Shown here: positions 17,514 to 27,253 of the stretch, one piece after another
Layout of the letters: each line of letters starts with the position of its first letter
Numbering within the stretch: position 1 is the first letter of the stretch
Origin: Flavipsychrobacter sp.
GTDB taxonomy: Bacteria > Bacteroidota > Bacteroidia > Chitinophagales > Chitinophagaceae
Assembly (NCBI GenBank): GCA_016787265.1
Contig: JAEUVF010000018.1
Span: 121,402-185,401 of the forward strand
Length of the DNA: 64,000 bases
Direction of reading: 5' to 3'
The notes under the pieces: model-generated
Seen by the model: the letters and a program-made list of their open reading frames with translations, nothing else
Databases searched by the model: none
Told to the model about the DNA's origin: nothing
Made by a program: the position numbers and the translations under genes

Positions 17514-18377
17514 TCAGTTGGAAGACTGTTTCTTAAAAGAAGTTGGAGTAGTTCCAAATTGGGTCCTAAAACTGCGACTGAAATGAGTTGGATTTTCAAA
17601 CCCGCTTTCAAATGCCACATCACTGATTGTTTTGTCAGTATGCGTGATAAGATGCATGGCATGATGCAGCCTTTTTTCTATTAGCCATTTGCCGGGAGTA
17701 GTTCCAAACTGTTTTTGGAAATCGCGTTTAAAGGCGGAAAGACTTCTGTTGGAGAGCCTTGCAAATTCTTCCAGTTTTAAATTGTAACAGTAATTATCCT
17801 CCATTACACGCTGTAAAGAAACAGCAAGTGGTTCTTTGAGCAAGGAACAGAAATAAGACAAAAGTTCGGCGTTAACAGGATTGTCTGCAATGGTTAGAAT
17901 GAGCTCCCGGAATTTTAGTTCAAGCAGCGAGGGGTCTGGTTGTCGCTCACTTTCAAAATAAGGAATCATCGAATGGAAAAATGAATGTACACCCGGATCA
18001 TTGTTAATAGAAATGATGGGTTCAAATCTGATTCCTGGTTTGCTTAAGGGATAGGTTTTGGTTTTTAATACATCAGAAATAAATTCATCCGGAACAAAAA
18101 ATACAACAAGACAGAAGGGTGTATCAAAAAACTGTTCTACCAGGCACCCTCCCTTTCGAACAAATACACAACTTCCTTTTTTGAGATCATAAGAGCCATG
18201 TGCAGTATGCCATATTTTCCTGCCTTCAATTACGTAAACTATGTAGTTATGATGACTCCAGGTGTCTTCAATTTTATTTTCAAGCGGACAGTTATAAAGG
18301 GTAATTAAATTTTCCCGGCAGCGTAATTGCCGGTATTGCTGGGGATTGTTTACTATTACATTGTACAGGTTAAACAC
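17514..18377 (-). CDS. AraC-family transcriptional regulator
   Basis: 287 residues. The N-terminal half is a cupin-like sensing domain (VYVIEGRKIWH, YDLKKGSCVFVRKG), and the last 100 residues hold the two helix-turn-helix motifs, the second reading DVAFESGFENPTHFSRSFR followed by FGTTPTSFK. It is probably a DNA-binding activator responding to a small molecule. Divergent from the secreted esterase at 18,467 and upstream of the methyltransferase, so it may control one or both. The ligand is unknown. Confidence 0.9.
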   Translation of the reverse strand: MFNLYNVIVNNPQQYRQLRCRENLITLYNCPLENKIEDTWSHHNYIVYVIEGRKIWHTAHGSYDLKKGSCVFVRKGGCLVEQFFDTPFCLVVFFVPDEFISDVLKTKTYPLSKPGIRFEPIISINNDPGVHSFFHSMIPYFESERQPDPSLLELKFRELILTIADNPVNAELLSYFCSLLKEPLAVSLQRVMEDNYCYNLKLEEFARLSNRSLSAFKRDFQKQFGTTPGKWLIEKRLHHAMHLITHTDKTISDVAFESGFENPTHFSRSFRTQFGTTPTSFKKQSSN

Positions 18378-18427
18378 CGTACATCATTTTACCAAAGCTA
18401 ACATAAGTTATTGTACCGGCAATTTCC

Positions 18428-18435
18428 TACCTTTT
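18428..18435 (+). promoter_or_regulatory. possible -7 element for the esterase gene
   Basis: TACCTTTT, one base off the Bacteroidota TAnnTTTG -7 box, lies 31 bases before the start codon. No good TTG is found at the expected spacing upstream, so support is weak. Confidence 0.25.
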
Positions 18436-18466
18436 AGCTGCTTTACAAACATTAAATCCATCTGAT

Positions 18467-19531
18467 ATGAGAAAGAACGCAACGCTTCTTCTGGTCAGTT
18501 TATGCCTGCTCTCTTTTTACAGCCAGTCGCAGGGAAGATTGGAGCGTAAAGAGATAAAGGCTGTATCATTGGAAAACAATCCTGCAGGTGAGTCGGCCAA
18601 TCGAATGGTTTCGGTTTACCTGCCACCCGGTTACGATAAATCCGGTACGCGGTATCCTGTTATCTATTTTTTGCATGGTTTTTCCACAACTGATACAGAT
18701 ATAACAGGTTGGTTTCAGCTTCAAAAGATGATGGATAGTGCTATTTCAGCGGGACATACAAGACCTGTTATTGTTGTTTTTCCCAACAGTGATACTAAAT
18801 ACAGAGGTAGTTTTTATACCAACTCGGCAATGGGAAACTGGGCCGATTTTATTACGAAGGATCTGGTAAACTGGGTGGATCAGCAATACCGTACCCTGCC
18901 ATCAGCTTCCAGCAGGGCCATAACAGGGCATTCGATGGGAGGTAATGGCAGCCTGAAATTAGCTATGCAGAACCCGCAGGTATTTTCAATGGTATATGCG
19001 CTAAGTCCTGCTGTATTAAACTGGTATGCCGACTTCAATTTGAATAATCCAGCCTTCAAACGGTTATCAAAATTGCAGGCGGATCCAAAATTGAAGAATG
19101 CGGTGGATAGCATCTATAAAGAAGATAACTGGCAGTCTTTTTATTCCGGTGTTTTTGCTGCTCTGGGACTTGCTTATTCCCCTGATCCAGCCATAAAAGC
19201 ATTTCCTGTTTCATTACCGGTTACCTACATCGGTGACAGTGCGGTATATCATCCCGAACGAATCAAAAAATGGGAGGATAACTTTCCTTATTTTATGATC
19301 GAAACTCATCTGGCTGAATTGCGAAAACTAAAAGCAATCAAACTGGATTGGGGCCGAAATGAAGACTTTTCTCATATTCCGGTTACCGCACTGGCTTTCA
19401 GTAAGAAGCTGGAAGCCTATGGTATTGAACATGAGGCCGAGGAATATATCGGGGATCATGGTAATAAGATTGGCGGATTCCAGGGACGATTCTTTACAGA
19501 AGTCCTTCCTTTTTTCGAGCGAAACTGGTAG
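18467..19531 (+). CDS. secreted alpha/beta-hydrolase, esterase D-like
   Basis: 354 residues with an N-terminal signal peptide (LLLVSLCLLSFYSQSQG, about residues 7-23). The core resembles the putative esterase family that includes feruloyl esterases and S-formylglutathione hydrolase: YPVIYFLHGFSTTD gives the oxyanion region, and the nucleophile serine lies in the elbow GHSMGGNGSLKLA near residue 150. A His in FSHIP or GDHG near the C-terminus may complete the triad. Substrate unknown; the location beside an AraC regulator suggests a regulated periplasmic or secreted hydrolase. Confidence 0.85.
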   Translation: MRKNATLLLVSLCLLSFYSQSQGRLERKEIKAVSLENNPAGESANRMVSVYLPPGYDKSGTRYPVIYFLHGFSTTDTDITGWFQLQKMMDSAISAGHTRPVIVVFPNSDTKYRGSFYTNSAMGNWADFITKDLVNWVDQQYRTLPSASSRAITGHSMGGNGSLKLAMQNPQVFSMVYALSPAVLNWYADFNLNNPAFKRLSKLQADPKLKNAVDSIYKEDNWQSFYSGVFAALGLAYSPDPAIKAFPVSLPVTYIGDSAVYHPERIKKWEDNFPYFMIETHLAELRKLKAIKLDWGRNEDFSHIPVTALAFSKKLEAYGIEHEAEEYIGDHGNKIGGFQGRFFTEVLPFFERNW

Positions 19532-19728
19532 CAAAAGAAGTAATTCCTGATTCAATTGATTCAATTCAATCGATTCTTAATCGACTGATAATGCTTTCAT
19601 TAGCAAGGGAAGAGCGTAGGATGTACGTAGGAATAGTGTAGGATAACAGGAATTTGAGCAGAAAATGGCCCTCAAAACGTAAATTATTGATATTTTTTTG
19701 ATGGTTTTGGTCAAAAAATGCATAAGAT

Positions 19729-19800
19729 ATGAGCCGAATTCAAAAATCAATCGGCTCAATCAGCAGAATAATCGGCTCAAGTTTCAGATAATCAGCTCAA
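19729..19800. repeat. 20-21-base spaced repeats of AATCGGCTCAA
   Basis: Copies start at 19,749, 19,770 and 19,790 (the last AATCAGCTCAA), and an inverted copy GAGCCGA lies at 19,730. They fill the spacer downstream of the minus-strand gene at 19,804. The inverted copy can form a seven-base stem with the first direct copy. The remainder of 19,532-19,728 holds nothing I can identify. Confidence 0.6.
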
Positions 19801-19803
19801 CAC

Positions 19804-20250
19804 CTAGAGTTCACTTTTCAATCGGGCATATTTAAGTTCTTCATCCTCCAGCCAGAACTCCCAGTGCGGGTTCATGAAATCATCGGTTTCATGGATCCAG
19901 CGTCCACCCCCAAGAGGAGCAATCAGTTCTTTCAGGAAAGATTTGATTTCCGACTTACGTTGTTGAAAAGCTGCCTTACGATCCTGCAGGGCGGTCAGTT
20001 CATCATGCACCAGCTTGATGGCCAGAATTTCTGAATCGGTATAGGTTTTGTCTGATTTCCGCAATATCAGTTGATGATACCGGGCTTTTACATTTTTAAT
20101 ATCCTTGTCCAGGGAACCGGCCAGTTTGTCCTGTTCAAACAATTCCTGCACCAATACTTTTAAATCTACCGGCTGGGCGGGGGAGGAAACAGGAGCTGGG
20201 TAAATCACGGAGGCGGGGTGGGAACTGGCAATTTTCAGGGCTTCAGACAT
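19804..20250 (-). CDS. small coiled-coil protein of unknown function
   Basis: 148 residues, not recognised. An Ala/Pro/Ser-rich N-terminal segment (about 1-28) precedes a charged helical region (about 30-115, VLVQELFEQDKLAG to RKAAFQQRKSEIKSF) likely to form a coiled coil, then a Gly-rich GGGRWIHETDDF and an acidic, aromatic C-terminus (WEFWLEDEEL). No signal peptide. It lies divergent to rpoC, in the place where rpoB would usually stand, but has no resemblance to RNA polymerase. Confidence 0.7.
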   Translation of the reverse strand: MSEALKIASSHPASVIYPAPVSSPAQPVDLKVLVQELFEQDKLAGSLDKDIKNVKARYHQLILRKSDKTYTDSEILAIKLVHDELTALQDRKAAFQQRKSEIKSFLKELIAPLGGGRWIHETDDFMNPHWEFWLEDEELKYARLKSEL

Positions 20251-20332
20251 AGATCGGATATTATGCCACTTGAACGTTCAAAAATCCGGCTTGGTATCCT
20301 GCCCCGGTCCATTCATCGATTAATTTTATAAA

Positions 20333-20363
20333 TTGACTTTATTAGATACATTCCTTACCTTTG
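20333..20363 (+). promoter_or_regulatory. Bacteroidota-type promoter of rpoC
   Basis: TTG at 20,333-20,335 and TACCTTTG at 20,356-20,363 are separated by 20 bases, matching the known Bacteroidota TTTG/TTG (-33) and TAnnTTTG (-7) elements. The start codon of rpoC lies about 160 bases downstream, so the mRNA would have a long leader. This supports transcription of rpoC independent of rpoB. Confidence 0.7.
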
Positions 20364-20524
20364 CCCACTATTTAAGTTGGGAAAAATCGGTGCATTTCAT
20401 ATAACGTGTTGAAAATCATCCTGTTCGTTTGGCTGAAAACTGGCCAGAAACGAGCGGGAACTTGTATGTAGTACCATCATTCCCAAATGGGTAGTATCCA
20501 TAAAACACAATCTGTAGTATATAT

Positions 20525-23500
20525 ATGGCTATCAAAAAAGAAAATCGTCCCAGGTCCAGTTTCTCCAAAATCACCATTGGACTGGCTTCACCCGATTCCA
20601 TCCTGGAAAAAAGTTACGGTGAAGTGTTGAAGCCTGAAACCATCAACTATCGTACGTACAAGCCTGAAAGAGACGGTCTGTTCTGCGAGCGCATCTTCGG
20701 ACCTGTAAAGGATTACGAATGTGCCTGCGGAAAGTATAAGCGGATCCGTTATAAGGGTATTGTCTGTGATCGTTGCGGTGTAGAGGTTACGGAGAAGAAG
20801 GTTCGTCGTGAACGCATGGGACATATCAAGCTGGTAGTTCCAGTAGTGCATATCTGGTATTTCAAGAGTCTGCCGAACAAAATCGGTTATCTGCTGGGTA
20901 TGAGCTCCAAGAAACTGGAAAGCATTATTTACTATGAAAGATTTGTGGTTATCCAGCCGGGCATCCGTGCGGATAAAGGACAAAACGTAGGAGATCTCCT
21001 CACTGAAGAAGAATACCTGGATCTGCTGGAAACCCTTCCAAAAGACAACCAGTATCTGCCGGATGAAGATCCGAACAAGTTCATCGCCAAGATGGGTGCT
21101 GAAGCTGTGCATGACCTGCTGGCCCGTATCGATCTGGATCAGTTGAGTTATGATCTGCGGAATGCAGCAGCAACAGAAACCTCACAACAGCGTAAGGCAG
21201 ATGCCCTGAAGCGTTTGAGTGTTGTGGAAGCTTTCCGTGATGCCAATAGCAGAATCACCAACCGCCCCGAGTGGATGGTAATGCAATATATTCCTGTCAT
21301 TCCACCAGAACTGCGTCCGCTGGTTCCCCTGGATGGTGGTCGTTTCGCGTCTTCTGACCTGAACGATCTGTATCGCCGGGTGATTATCCGGAACAACCGT
21401 TTGAAGCGTCTGTTGGAGATCAAAGCACCTGAAGTAATCCTTCGTAACGAAAAAAGGATGCTGCAGGAAGCAATTGACTCCCTGTTTGATAACAGCCGTA
21501 AATCCAATGCGGTTAAAGCAGAAGGCGGACGTGCACTGAAATCTCTTTCTGATGTATTGAAAGGTAAGCAGGGACGTTTCCGTCAGAACCTCCTTGGTAA
21601 ACGTGTTGACTATTCCGGTCGTTCTGTAATTGTGGTAGGACCTGAATTGAAAATGCACGAATGTGGTCTGCCGAAAGATATGGCGGCTGAATTGTTCAAG
21701 CCATTTATCATCCGCAAACTCATTGAGCGTGGTATTGTAAAAACTGTAAAGAGTGCCCGTAAACTGGTTGACAAAAAAGAGCCGGTGATTTGGGACATTC
21801 TTGAAAATATTCTGAAAGGGCACCCGGTAATGTTAAACCGTGCCCCAACGCTGCACCGTCTTTCTATCCAGGCCTTCCAGCCTAAACTGATTGAAGGTAA
21901 AGCGATCCAGCTGCACCCATTGGTAACCACTGCCTTCAACGCCGACTTTGACGGTGACCAGATGGCGGTACACGTACCCCTGAGTAATGCAGCGATCCTG
22001 GAAGCACAGTTGCTGATGTTGTCTGCTCACAACATTCTGAACCCGCAGAATGGTACGCCCATTACGCTGCCTTCACAGGACATGGTACTCGGACTGTATT
22101 ACATTACCAAAGGGAAGAAGTCTACCGAAACTGAAAAGGTTCGTGGAGAGGGCATGAGCTTCTATTCTCCGGAAGAAGTAATCATTGCATACAATGAAGA
22201 CCGAATTGATCTGCATGCGCCGATCAAAGTGAAAGTGAATGTGCGGGATGCAAAAGGAAAACTGGAAAAGAAACTGATCGAAACTACTGTTGGTCGCATT
22301 CTGTTCAACCAGTTTGTACCAGCTGAAGTAGGATATGTGAATGCCCTGTTGACCAAGAAATCGCTGAGAGATATCATTGGTGATATCATCAATATTACCA
22401 ACGTTCCCAAAACAGCGAAGTTCCTGGATGAAATCAAACAACTCGGATTCCGTATGGCCTTCCGTGGTGGCTTGTCGTTCAACCCGCAGGATCTGATCAT
22501 TCCGGATGTGAAAGGTCAGTTACTGGAGAATGCCAAAGCTGAAGTGGATGAAGTATGGGACAACTATAACATGGGTCTGATCACCAATAACGAACGTTAT
22601 AACCAGATTGTAGATATTTGGTCAAGGGTGGATACCCGTATCACGGAGACCCTTATCCGCGAAATGCAGAATGACAAGCAGGGCTTCAACTCTGTTTACA
22701 TGATGCTGGATTCCGGTGCCCGTGGTTCCAAGCAGCAGGTTAAGCAGCTGGCAGGTATCAGGGGTCTGATGGCCAAGCCGCGTAAGAGTGGATCTACCGG
22801 TTCCGAGATCATCGAAAACCCGATCCTCTCTAACTTTAAAGGTGGATTGAACGTATTGGATTACTTCATCTCTACCCACGGTGCGCGTAAAGGTCTGGCG
22901 GATACGGCTCTTAAAACAGCGGATGCGGGTTACCTGACCCGTCGTCTGGTGGATGTTGCCCAGGATGTGGTAATCACTGAAGAAGATTGTGGTACCCTGC
23001 GTGGTATTGCAACTACTGCATTGAAAGATAACGAAGACATTATCGAACCACTGAAAGACAGAATTGAAGGACGTTATAGTCTGCATGATATTTTCGATCC
23101 GATCTCCGAAGAACTGCTGGTATCAGCAGGGGAAGAGATCTCTGCCTTCACTGCCCAGCGCATTGATGATTCAGGAATCGAAACAGTTGAAATCCGCTCT
23201 GTACTTACCTGCGAAAGCAAGCGTGGTGTGTGTGTGAAGTGTTATGGTAAGAACCTGGCAACCGGTTACACGGCGCAGAAAGGTGATGCAGTAGGTATCA
23301 TCGCTGCACAGTCTATCGGTGAACCTGGTACACAGCTTACTCTGCGTACCTTCCACGTGGGTGGTGTTGCAGGATCTGCTTCTGTAGAATCCAGCCTGGT
23401 TGCTAAATTCGATGGTACCATGCTATTTGATGGTTTACGTACTGTAACCACTGAGAACCAGGAAGGGGAGAAGGTAGAGATCGTAATTGGTCGTACCGGT

Positions 23501-24817
23501 GAAATCCGTAACATGGATGTGGAGAATGATCGCCTGCTGAATGTGGTGAACATTCCTTATGGTGCAACACTGATGGTGAAGAATGGTCAGAAAGTGAAGA
23601 AAGGAGATGTGATCTGTACCTGGGATCCTTACAACAACGTTGTGATTTCGGAAATTCCGGGTGTGGTGAAATTCGAGCACGTAATTGAAGGTATCACTTA
23701 CCGCGAAGAGTCGGATGAACAAACCGGACACCGTGAGAAAGTGGTAATTGAAACCAAGGATAAAACCAAGATTCCATCCATCCTCCTGGAAGGCAAAGAA
23801 ATCAAATCGTATAACCTCCCGGTTGGATCTCATATCATCATGGATGAAGGAGATGAGGTAAAAGCCGGACAGGTACTGGTGAAGATTCCGCGTGTGCTTG
23901 GAAAGCTGCGTGATATCACCGGTGGTCTGCCACGTGTAACGGAATTGTTTGAAGCACGTAACCCGGGTAACCCTGCGATCGTTTCTGAAATTGATGGTGT
24001 GGTAGCATTTGGAGCCATCAAACGTGGTAACCGCGAGATCATCGTGGAAGCCAGAGATGGTGTAACCAAGAAATACCTGGTACCGCTGACCCGTCAGATC
24101 CTGGCTCAGGATGGCGACTTTGTGAAAGCGGGTGTAGCCCTTTCTGATGGTCAGATCGCTCCAAGTGATATCCTCTCTATTAAAGGACCATTTGCAGTAC
24201 AGGAATACGTGGTGAATGAGATTCAGGAAGTATACCGTTTACAGGGTGTGCGTATCAATGATAAACACATTGAGGTAATCGTACGCCAGATGATGAAGAA
24301 AGTATCCATTGTTGATCCGGGAGACACCAAGTTCCTGGAAGATGATACAGTTGATAAGTTCGACTTCATTGAGGAGAATGACTGGATCTTTGATAAAAAG
24401 GTAGTAACTGATCCGGGAGAAAGCACCAGAATGCGTGCCGGTCAGATTGTGAACCTGCGTGAGCTTCGGGAAGAGAATTCCATCCTGCGTCGTTCCGACA
24501 GAAAGCTGGTGGAATATCGTGATGCACAATCTGCAACCTCTCATCCGTTGTTACTGGGTATTACCAAAGCATCTCTGGGTGTACAAAGCTGGATTTCTGC
24601 AGCTTCCTTCCAGGAAACTACAAAAGTTCTCAGCACCGCAGCGATCAATGGTAAAACCGATGACATGATGGGATTGAAAGAGAATGTGATTACTGGTCAC
24701 CAGATCCCCGCCGGTACCGGATTGCGTGATTTTGAAAACATGATCGTAGGAAGTAAGGAGGAATATGAATTGCTCCAGACAACCCGCGAAGCCATGAATT
24801 TCGACGAGGAAGAATAA
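20525..24817 (+). CDS. rpoC: DNA-directed RNA polymerase subunit beta'
   Basis: 1430-residue catalytic subunit of RNA polymerase. The N-terminal zinc-binding segment is visible (CACGKYKRIRYKG, then CDRCGVE), as is the catalytic motif NADFDGDQMAVH with its three Mg2+-binding aspartates, the bridge-helix/trigger-loop region (IAAQSIGEPGTQLTLRTFH) and a second CxxxxRGVCVKC cysteine set. Length is normal for Bacteroidota. Unusually, rpoB is not upstream: the preceding gene is on the opposite strand and a separate promoter is seen. A strong terminator follows. Confidence 0.98.
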   Translation: MAIKKENRPRSSFSKITIGLASPDSILEKSYGEVLKPETINYRTYKPERDGLFCERIFGPVKDYECACGKYKRIRYKGIVCDRCGVEVTEKKVRRERMGHIKLVVPVVHIWYFKSLPNKIGYLLGMSSKKLESIIYYERFVVIQPGIRADKGQNVGDLLTEEEYLDLLETLPKDNQYLPDEDPNKFIAKMGAEAVHDLLARIDLDQLSYDLRNAAATETSQQRKADALKRLSVVEAFRDANSRITNRPEWMVMQYIPVIPPELRPLVPLDGGRFASSDLNDLYRRVIIRNNRLKRLLEIKAPEVILRNEKRMLQEAIDSLFDNSRKSNAVKAEGGRALKSLSDVLKGKQGRFRQNLLGKRVDYSGRSVIVVGPELKMHECGLPKDMAAELFKPFIIRKLIERGIVKTVKSARKLVDKKEPVIWDILENILKGHPVMLNRAPTLHRLSIQAFQPKLIEGKAIQLHPLVTTAFNADFDGDQMAVHVPLSNAAILEAQLLMLSAHNILNPQNGTPITLPSQDMVLGLYYITKGKKSTETEKVRGEGMSFYSPEEVIIAYNEDRIDLHAPIKVKVNVRDAKGKLEKKLIETTVGRILFNQFVPAEVGYVNALLTKKSLRDIIGDIINITNVPKTAKFLDEIKQLGFRMAFRGGLSFNPQDLIIPDVKGQLLENAKAEVDEVWDNYNMGLITNNERYNQIVDIWSRVDTRITETLIREMQNDKQGFNSVYMMLDSGARGSKQQVKQLAGIRGLMAKPRKSGSTGSEIIENPILSNFKGGLNVLDYFISTHGARKGLADTALKTADAGYLTRRLVDVAQDVVITEEDCGTLRGIATTALKDNEDIIEPLKDRIEGRYSLHDIFDPISEELLVSAGEEISAFTAQRIDDSGIETVEIRSVLTCESKRGVCVKCYGKNLATGYTAQKGDAVGIIAAQSIGEPGTQLTLRTFHVGGVAGSASVESSLVAKFDGTMLFDGLRTVTTENQEGEKVEIVIGRTGEIRNMDVENDRLLNVVNIPYGATLMVKNGQKVKKGDVICTWDPYNNVVISEIPGVVKFEHVIEGITYREESDEQTGHREKVVIETKDKTKIPSILLEGKEIKSYNLPVGSHIIMDEGDEVKAGQVLVKIPRVLGKLRDITGGLPRVTELFEARNPGNPAIVSEIDGVVAFGAIKRGNREIIVEARDGVTKKYLVPLTRQILAQDGDFVKAGVALSDGQIAPSDILSIKGPFAVQEYVVNEIQEVYRLQGVRINDKHIEVIVRQMMKKVSIVDPGDTKFLEDDTVDKFDFIEENDWIFDKKVVTDPGESTRMRAGQIVNLRELREENSILRRSDRKLVEYRDAQSATSHPLLLGITKASLGVQSWISAASFQETTKVLSTAAINGKTDDMMGLKENVITGHQIPAGTGLRDFENMIVGSKEEYELLQTTREAMNFDEEE

Positions 24818-24835
24818 TCCTTATAATAACTTTAA

Positions 24836-24868
24836 GTGCCTGATACTGCCTTGTATCAGGCACTTTTT
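24836..24868 (+). terminator. intrinsic terminator of rpoC
   Basis: Perfect 11-base stem GTGCCTGATAC (24,836-24,846) with GTATCAGGCAC (24,853-24,863), six-base loop, then TTTTT. Confidence 0.92.
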
Positions 24869-24990
24869 CTTTTACTGATAGAAGATTTTTTTTGCGATGT
24901 TTACACAAAGCGTTAAAATTAGGCTGAATTTAAAAGGTCAGTAAAAGGTTCTGCCAAATCCCTTAATTTGCCGTTATCAAATACTATTTC

Positions 24991-25593
24991 ATGAAGTATC
25001 TTTCTCTGGTGTTAAGTGCTGTTGCTACCCTGATTAGTGGTTATTTGCTGATTCAGCATACAAGTAAAAATTCCGGTACTACTCATTCCGGTACAAAAAC
25101 TGAAGCCGCGGCTGAAGCGGGTGCTGATTTTAAGATAGCTTATTTTGACATTGATTCTCTTCAAAACAAATACGAGTATTTCAAAGATGCCCTGGCACAA
25201 TTAAAGTCCAAGGAAGAGAACATGAATAAAGAACTGTCGGGTCTTGAACGTTCTTATCAGAAAAAAATTAATGAATGGCAGCAGAAAGGAGCCAGCATGA
25301 GTCAGTCTGAAGCAGATGCCGTTCAACGTGAATATGGACAGATGCAGCAGAATTACCAGCAGCGTCGCCTGACCCTCGAGCAGCAACTGGAAAATCTGAA
25401 AATGGATTACAAAAAGAACATCAAGACAAAAATTGAAGATTACCTGCGTGATTTCAATAAGGACAGAGGTTATGCCTATATCATTTCGTATGAACCTGAA
25501 CTGATGTTTTACCGGGATACTGCTTACAATATTACCGAGCAGATTATCCAGGGATTGAATGCGGAATATAAGAAGGCGGCGGAGAAGAAGTGA
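24991..25593 (+). CDS. OmpH/Skp-family periplasmic chaperone
   Basis: 200 residues. A hydrophobic N-terminal segment (about 3-22) acts as signal peptide or anchor, followed by a Ser/Thr/Ala-rich linker, the short beta element IAYFDIDSLQNKYEYF, a long coiled coil (about 70-155), and a C-terminal YIISYEPELMFYRDTAYNIT typical of Bacteroidota OmpH proteins. It probably escorts outer membrane proteins through the periplasm. It has its own leader after the rpoC terminator and is followed by heptamer repeats and a terminator. Confidence 0.88.
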   Translation: MKYLSLVLSAVATLISGYLLIQHTSKNSGTTHSGTKTEAAAEAGADFKIAYFDIDSLQNKYEYFKDALAQLKSKEENMNKELSGLERSYQKKINEWQQKGASMSQSEADAVQREYGQMQQNYQQRRLTLEQQLENLKMDYKKNIKTKIEDYLRDFNKDRGYAYIISYEPELMFYRDTAYNITEQIIQGLNAEYKKAAEKK

Positions 25594-25596
25594 GAA

Positions 25597-25658
25597 GACG
25601 TGAAAGGTGAGAAGTGAAAAAGGTGAAAGGTGAAAGGTGAAAGGTGAAAAGTGAAAAT
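25597..25658. repeat. GTGAAAG/GTGAGAA heptamer array
   Basis: About eight copies of GTGAAAG-like units follow the OmpH stop codon, four of them in strict tandem around 25,620-25,655. They are the reverse complement of the CTTTCAC array near 6,700. Confidence 0.85.
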
Positions 25659-25663
25659 ACTTG

Positions 25664-25690
25664 ACCCGCGGATTCGTCTGCGGGTTTTTT
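25664..25690 (+). terminator. intrinsic terminator after the OmpH gene
   Basis: Stem ACCCGCGGA (25,664-25,672) with TCTGCGGGT (25,677-25,685), one G-U pair, TTCG tetraloop, followed by six T residues. Confidence 0.9.
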
Positions 25691-25784
25691 GTGCCCTGCC
25701 TCCCGCCTCCTTTGCCTCCTCCGTCTCCTTGTTTCCTCTTCCTTTCCTCCAATATTCCTATCTTCCATGCTTAACTAACTGTCT

Positions 25785-27236
25785 ATGGCCCAGGAAGGCG
25801 CTTCGTTTAAACCCACACTCGGATTATTGGATGCCACTATGATTGTAGCAGGATCCATGATCGGCTCAGGCATCTTTATTGTTTCATCAGATATTGCCCG
25901 CAATGTTGGCAGTGCCGGCTGGTTGATATTTGTCTGGTTACTGACCGGATTTATGACATTAACGGCTGCCCTGAGTTATGGAGAGTTAAGTGCCATGTAT
26001 CCCAAGGCTGGCGGACAATACGTGTACCTTAAAGAAGCATATAACCCACTCATCGGATTTCTCTATGGCTGGAGTTTTTTTGCGGTTATCCAAACCGGTA
26101 CCATCGCTGCTGTAGGAGTAGCCTTTTCCAAATTTGCGGCCTATATCTTTCCCTCACTCAGCGAAAAAAACATACTGATTGATGCCGGATACATCCAGAT
26201 TTCCTCCGCACAGCTGGTAGCCATATTAGTAGTTGTTATTCTTTCCTTTATTAATACAAGGGGCGTTAAGGAAGGCAAACTGATCCAGACCACATTTACG
26301 CTGGCCAAGCTGCTGGCATTATTCGGACTAATCGTATTTGGTTTTTTAATCGGTGCAAAAGCCGGTATATGGGATGCTAACTGGGCAGATGCCTGGAGCT
26401 TCGGTAAACTGGCCAAAACAGAAGCAGGTGATGAAATTGTGTATGTTGGCGAAACCGTTAAGAAAACCTTTTATGAAAACTGGCCTGCAATTATTGGGGC
26501 CTTATCTGCTGCCATGGTAGGATCTGTATTCAGCAGTGACGCCTGGAACAACGTGACCTTTATTGCAGGGGAAATTAAACGACCGGAAAAAAATATCGGT
26601 CTTAGTTTGTTTTTGGGAACCCTGATTGTTACCATCATTTATGTTTCTGCCAACCTGATGTACACTGCTGTGCTTCCCATCAATGAAATCGCATTTGCAC
26701 AGGATGATCGCGTGGCAGTTGCCGCCTCTCAGAATATTTTCGGAAGTGTTGGTACAATTGTGATTGCTCTTATGATCATGGTTTCCACTTTTGGATGTAA
26801 TAACGGCCTCATTTTATCCGGTGCAAGGGTATATTATACCATGGCTAAAGACGGCTTGTTCTTTTCTTCGGTAGGCCGCCTGAATAAAAACGGAGTTCCG
26901 GCAAAAGCTTTATGGATACAATGCGCCTGGGCCAGCCTGCTTTGCCTGAGTGGAAAATATGGAGACCTCCTGGATTATGTGGTATTTGTGGTGCTGATCT
27001 TTTATGTACTCACTATTATCGGCATATTCAAATTGCGTCGTAGTAATCCGGATGCACCAAGACCGTATAAAGCGTTTGGTTACCCCATCCTGCCAGCCTT
27101 GTATATCCTGCTGGCAACTGCCATGTGTTTTGCCCTCTTGTACACAAAACCTAAATTTGCATCCTTCGGATTACTGATAGTACTGGTTGGTATTCCGATT
27201 TATTATATGGCGGTGGCGAGGAAGAGTGAGACGTGA
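25785..27236 (+). CDS. APC-family amino acid permease
   Basis: 483-residue inner membrane transporter with about twelve membrane segments. The first helix carries the substrate-binding motif MIVAGSMIGSGIFIV, and the family's GGQYVYLKEAYNPL follows helix 2. It probably imports amino acids or exchanges them across the membrane; the substrate cannot be told. The ATG at 25,785 is chosen. A pyrimidine-rich repeat (25,697-25,750) lies just upstream. Its stop codon is followed closely by the heptose kinase gene; the 3' end contains two GTGAGAC units. Confidence 0.9.
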   Translation: MAQEGASFKPTLGLLDATMIVAGSMIGSGIFIVSSDIARNVGSAGWLIFVWLLTGFMTLTAALSYGELSAMYPKAGGQYVYLKEAYNPLIGFLYGWSFFAVIQTGTIAAVGVAFSKFAAYIFPSLSEKNILIDAGYIQISSAQLVAILVVVILSFINTRGVKEGKLIQTTFTLAKLLALFGLIVFGFLIGAKAGIWDANWADAWSFGKLAKTEAGDEIVYVGETVKKTFYENWPAIIGALSAAMVGSVFSSDAWNNVTFIAGEIKRPEKNIGLSLFLGTLIVTIIYVSANLMYTAVLPINEIAFAQDDRVAVAASQNIFGSVGTIVIALMIMVSTFGCNNGLILSGARVYYTMAKDGLFFSSVGRLNKNGVPAKALWIQCAWASLLCLSGKYGDLLDYVVFVVLIFYVLTIIGIFKLRRSNPDAPRPYKAFGYPILPALYILLATAMCFALLYTKPKFASFGLLIVLVGIPIYYMAVARKSET

Positions 27237-27253
27237 GACAAAAAAACAAATCC

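Noticed and set aside
19577..19759. 60-codon minus-strand frame near the repeats
   Set aside because: No family resemblance, runs through the repeat array, and lacks a plausible start context.
20251..20524. Remnant of rpoB upstream of rpoC
   Set aside because: Neither strand shows any beta-subunit sequence; only a promoter and leader are seen.
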